A stretch of DNA of 9,240 nt from assembly GCA_002413355.1 (NCBI GenBank), contig DHWV01000086.1, forward strand, positions 4,814 through 14,053, written 5' to 3'. A program made the position numbers and the translations under genes. Below are positions 6,891-9,240 of this stretch, in pieces; the stretch's first letter is position 1, and every line of letters begins with the position of its first letter. The stretch comes from Desulfobulbaceae bacterium UBA5173 (GTDB taxonomy: Bacteria > Desulfobacterota > Desulfobulbia > Desulfobulbales > Desulfobulbaceae). The notes below the pieces were generated by a model, which saw only the letters and a list, made by a program, of their open reading frames with translations, made no database searches and had not been told where the DNA came from.

Positions 6891-6900
6891 TGTTTTTCAG

Positions 6901-6961
6901 GCAGGGGTCGGGCAGGCGCACAGGGGCAGCGGCAAGATTACTCCAAAACAGCGGCCCCTGC
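6901..6961. repeat. GC-rich inverted repeat with two competing left arms
   Basis: The right arm GCCCCTGC (6954-6961) can pair with either CAGGGGC (6921-6927) or GCAGGGG (6901-6907), seven base pairs each. The two pairings exclude each other. The region precedes the best ppsA promoter candidate, so it would be transcribed only from a promoter farther upstream. No T run follows, so it is not an obvious terminator. A function is not established. Confidence 0.35.
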
Positions 6962-6972
6962 ACGGGTTAAGG

Positions 6973-7001
6973 TTGACAGGAGGGCAATTTTTTAGCATAG
7001 T
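6973..7001 (+). promoter_or_regulatory. sigma-70-like promoter for ppsA
   Basis: A perfect -35 box TTGACA (6973-6978) is followed, after exactly 17 bases, by CATAGT (6996-7001), which matches the -10 consensus at four of six positions. Transcription would start near 7008, leaving an untranslated leader of about 78 bases. The leader contains two small hairpin possibilities, GAGG/CCTC (7008-7011 with 7021-7024) and TCCGG/CCGGA (7023-7027 with 7035-7039), which share bases and so compete. Neither is strong, and no known riboswitch is recognised. Confidence 0.6.
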
Positions 7002-7085
7002 CTTTTAGAGGAGTAAAAAACCTCCGGCATCTGGCCGGATGAATGAATTCTACTTGCAAATCGCGGGTTCAGGGAGACTGAGAAT

Positions 7086-9240
7086 ATGGGACAGGCACAT
7101 GACGAAAAATTGATCCTTTGGTTTGATGAAATCGGCATTGGTGATGTGCCGCTGGTCGGCGGCAAGAACGCCTCGCTGGGCGAGATGTATCAGCATCTTA
7201 CCAGCAAAGGTGTGGCTGTCCCGCATGGGTTTGCCATCACCGCCTACGCCTACCGCTATCTGCTGAAAGAAGCAGGCATCGAGGCGGAAATCCGCCAAGT
7301 GCTTTCTGATCTGAACACCGAGGACATGGCTAACCTGGCCGAACGCGGTGCCAAATGCCGTGATATTATCCGCAATGCGCCTTTCCCGCCCCTGCTGCGC
7401 GACGCGATCATTGAAGCGTACAAGAAGATGGAGGCTGAGTACGGCCCGAACGTGGATGTGGCGGTGCGCTCCTCGGCCACTGCTGAAGACCTGCCTGATG
7501 CCTCGTTTGCTGGTCAGCAGGAGACGTATCTGAATATTCACGGCTACGACAATATCATCCAGAACTGCCGCAAGTGCTTTGCCTCGCTCTTCACCAACCG
7601 GGCTATCTCCTATCGCCAGCATCAGGGCTTTGGCCAGTTTGATGTCTACCTGTCGATCACCATTCAGAAGATGGTGCGCTCTGATTCCTCGTGCTCCGGC
7701 GTTATGTTCTCCATTGACACCGAGTCTGGCTTCAAGGACGCAGTGTTCATCACCGGTGCCTGGGGCTTGGGCGAGAACGTGGTACAGGGCGCAGTCAACC
7801 CGGACGAGTATTACGTCTTCAAGCCGACCCTGAAGCAGGGCAAGCGGCCTATTGTTGGCAAGAAGGTTGGGTCGAAAGCAATCAAGATGATCTACGACAA
7901 CAACCCTTCTGCTTTAGAGCCGGTGCGGAACATCGACACCACGCCTGCGGAGCGCAACGCCTATGTGCTCAACGATGATGAAATCCTTCAGCTCGCCAGC
8001 TGGGCCTGCATCATTGAGGAGCATTATAAGAAGGGCATGGACATTGAATGGGCCAAGGACGGCGACGGCGTGAATGTCGGCACCGGCAAGCTCTTCATCG
8101 TCCAAGCCCGGCCTGAGACAGTGCATTCGCAGGCCAACAAAGGGGTGATGGAGACCTACAAGCTGCTGGAGAAAGGCACGGTCATCGCCAAAGGTCTGGC
8201 GGTCGGCAGCAAGATCGGTCAAGGTATTGCCCACTGCATCGCGGATGCCAAAGACATCGGCACCTTCCGCAAGGGCGAGGTGCTTGTCACCGACATGACC
8301 GATCCTGACTGGGAGCCGATCATGAAGATTGCTTCAGCGATCATCACCAACCGGGGCGGCCGCACTTGCCATGCGGCGATCATCTCCCGCGAGCTGGGCA
8401 TTCCCTGCGTCATCGGCACTGGTGACGGCTCTGAGCGGATCAAGACTGGTCAGGCAATCACCGCCTCCTGCGCGGAAGGCGAGACCGGCAATGTCTATGA
8501 AGGCCTGCTCAAGTTTGAAGTGCAGAAGACTGATCTTGGCAGCCTGCCCGCGACCAAGACCAAGATCATGATGAACCTGGCCATCCCGGAGAAAGCCTTC
8601 ACCGAGTGCCAGATTCCCAATGACGGCGTTGGCTTGGCCCGCGAGGAGTTCATCATCAACTCCCATATCGGCCTGCATCCGCTCGCGCTGTACAACTACG
8701 AGGAGCTGAAAGCCTCCAGCGACCCGGAAAAGCAGGAAGTTGTCCGCCAGATTGATGCGAAGACTGGTTCATACACCGACAAGCGGCAGTTCTTTATTGA
8801 TAAAGTGGCTGAGGGCGTGGGCCGCATCGCCGCAGGCTTCTATCCGAAGGACGTGATTGTCCGCCTCTCCGACTTCAAGAGCAACGAGTACGCCAACTTG
8901 GTCGGCGGCCATTTCTATGAGCCGAACGAGGAGAACCCGATGATCGGCTGGCGCGGCGCGTCCCGCTACTACGATCCGAAATACCGGCCTGCGTTCGAGC
9001 TGGAGTGCAAGGGTCTGCTGAAGGCGCGCAACGACATGGGCCTGACCAACATCAAGCTGATGGTGCCGTTCTGCCGCACGCCGGAAGAGGGCAAGAAGGT
9101 TATTCAGGTGATGCGCGAATGCGGCCTGGTGCAGGGCGAGAATGGCCTTGAGCTGTACGTGATGTGCGAGATTCCGAGCAACGTCATCTGCGCGGATGCG
9201 TTTGCGGACATCTTTGACGGCTTCTCCATCGGCTCCAACG
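7086..9240 (+). CDS. ppsA: phosphoenolpyruvate synthase (pyruvate, water dikinase), 3' end beyond window
   Basis: PEP synthase converts pyruvate, ATP and water to phosphoenolpyruvate, AMP and phosphate, the entry to gluconeogenesis from pyruvate. The frame is open for 718 codons to the window edge without a stop. The N-terminal ATP-binding domain has VGGKNASLGEM (24-34) and AVRSSATAEDLPDASFAGQQ starting at residue 126. The swivelling phosphohistidine domain has the catalytic H429 in GGRTCHAAIISRELGIP, equivalent to H421 of the E. coli enzyme. The C-terminal PEP/pyruvate-binding barrel has R593 in VRLSDFKSNEYANLVGG and R623 in GWRGASRYY. The window ends within FDGFSIGSN, so by comparison with the roughly 790-residue E. 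coli enzyme about 80 residues, including the C-terminal catalytic cysteine region, are missing. The water-dikinase signature separates it from pyruvate, phosphate dikinase. The ATG at 7086 has AGGGAGA eight bases upstream. The gene is divergent from nifU, with its own promoter candidate. Confidence 0.97.
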   Translation, partial: MGQAHDEKLILWFDEIGIGDVPLVGGKNASLGEMYQHLTSKGVAVPHGFAITAYAYRYLLKEAGIEAEIRQVLSDLNTEDMANLAERGAKCRDIIRNAPFPPLLRDAIIEAYKKMEAEYGPNVDVAVRSSATAEDLPDASFAGQQETYLNIHGYDNIIQNCRKCFASLFTNRAISYRQHQGFGQFDVYLSITIQKMVRSDSSCSGVMFSIDTESGFKDAVFITGAWGLGENVVQGAVNPDEYYVFKPTLKQGKRPIVGKKVGSKAIKMIYDNNPSALEPVRNIDTTPAERNAYVLNDDEILQLASWACIIEEHYKKGMDIEWAKDGDGVNVGTGKLFIVQARPETVHSQANKGVMETYKLLEKGTVIAKGLAVGSKIGQGIAHCIADAKDIGTFRKGEVLVTDMTDPDWEPIMKIASAIITNRGGRTCHAAIISRELGIPCVIGTGDGSERIKTGQAITASCAEGETGNVYEGLLKFEVQKTDLGSLPATKTKIMMNLAIPEKAFTECQIPNDGVGLAREEFIINSHIGLHPLALYNYEELKASSDPEKQEVVRQIDAKTGSYTDKRQFFIDKVAEGVGRIAAGFYPKDVIVRLSDFKSNEYANLVGGHFYEPNEENPMIGWRGASRYYDPKYRPAFELECKGLLKARNDMGLTNIKLMVPFCRTPEEGKKVIQVMRECGLVQGENGLELYVMCEIPSNVICADAFADIFDGFSIGSN

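Noticed and set aside
7039..7113. Short upstream frame (24 codons) overlapping the ppsA start
   Set aside because: No ribosome binding site and no recognisable leader-peptide features such as runs of a regulatory amino acid.
7050..7622. 190-codon minus-strand frame opposite the start of ppsA
   Set aside because: It lies opposite strongly conserved ppsA codons and has no domain of its own.

Overview
The window carries two unrelated blocks separated by a tRNA gene and its terminator. It looks like a moderately GC-rich, Gram-negative-like anaerobe. A NifU-NifS pair as a compact iron-sulfur module, PEP synthase and a type I-F CRISPR adaptation pair would fit a delta-proteobacterium (Desulfobacterota), but this is only an inference from gene content; no rRNA or taxonomic marker is present.

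Left block (1-4418, minus strand): cas1 is followed by the fused cas2-cas3 gene of a type I-F CRISPR-Cas system. The two overlap by four bases (ATGA). In classical I-F loci the effector genes csy1-csy4 (cas8f, cas5f, cas7f, cas6f) and the array follow cas2-3. Here only 132 bases remain after cas2-3, with no effector start or CRISPR repeat in them, and the outermost bases resemble the end of a dispersed intergenic repeat. Whether the effector genes lie farther left cannot be seen.

Centre (4419-4620): a complete tRNA-Arg(ACG) with encoded CCA lies on the plus strand, divergent from cas1 and only 81 bases from its start codon. It is followed by a strong intrinsic terminator that probably also ends the nifUS transcript arriving from the other side.

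Right block (4655-9240): nifU and nifS form a one-base-overlapping minus-strand operon for iron-sulfur cluster assembly. Divergent from it is ppsA (phosphoenolpyruvate synthase), which runs off the right edge. The 413-base gap between nifU and ppsA is the least ordinary stretch of the window. It holds four 15-base units that read as pentapeptide repeats, a run of degenerate 24-base repeats with a perfect 16-bp inverted repeat, a GC-rich pair of competing inverted repeats, and a good sigma-70-like promoter for ppsA.

No clearly new system is visible. The items most worth a second look are the repeat cluster upstream of ppsA, the placement of cas1 back to back with a tRNA gene, and the missing effector genes next to cas2-3.
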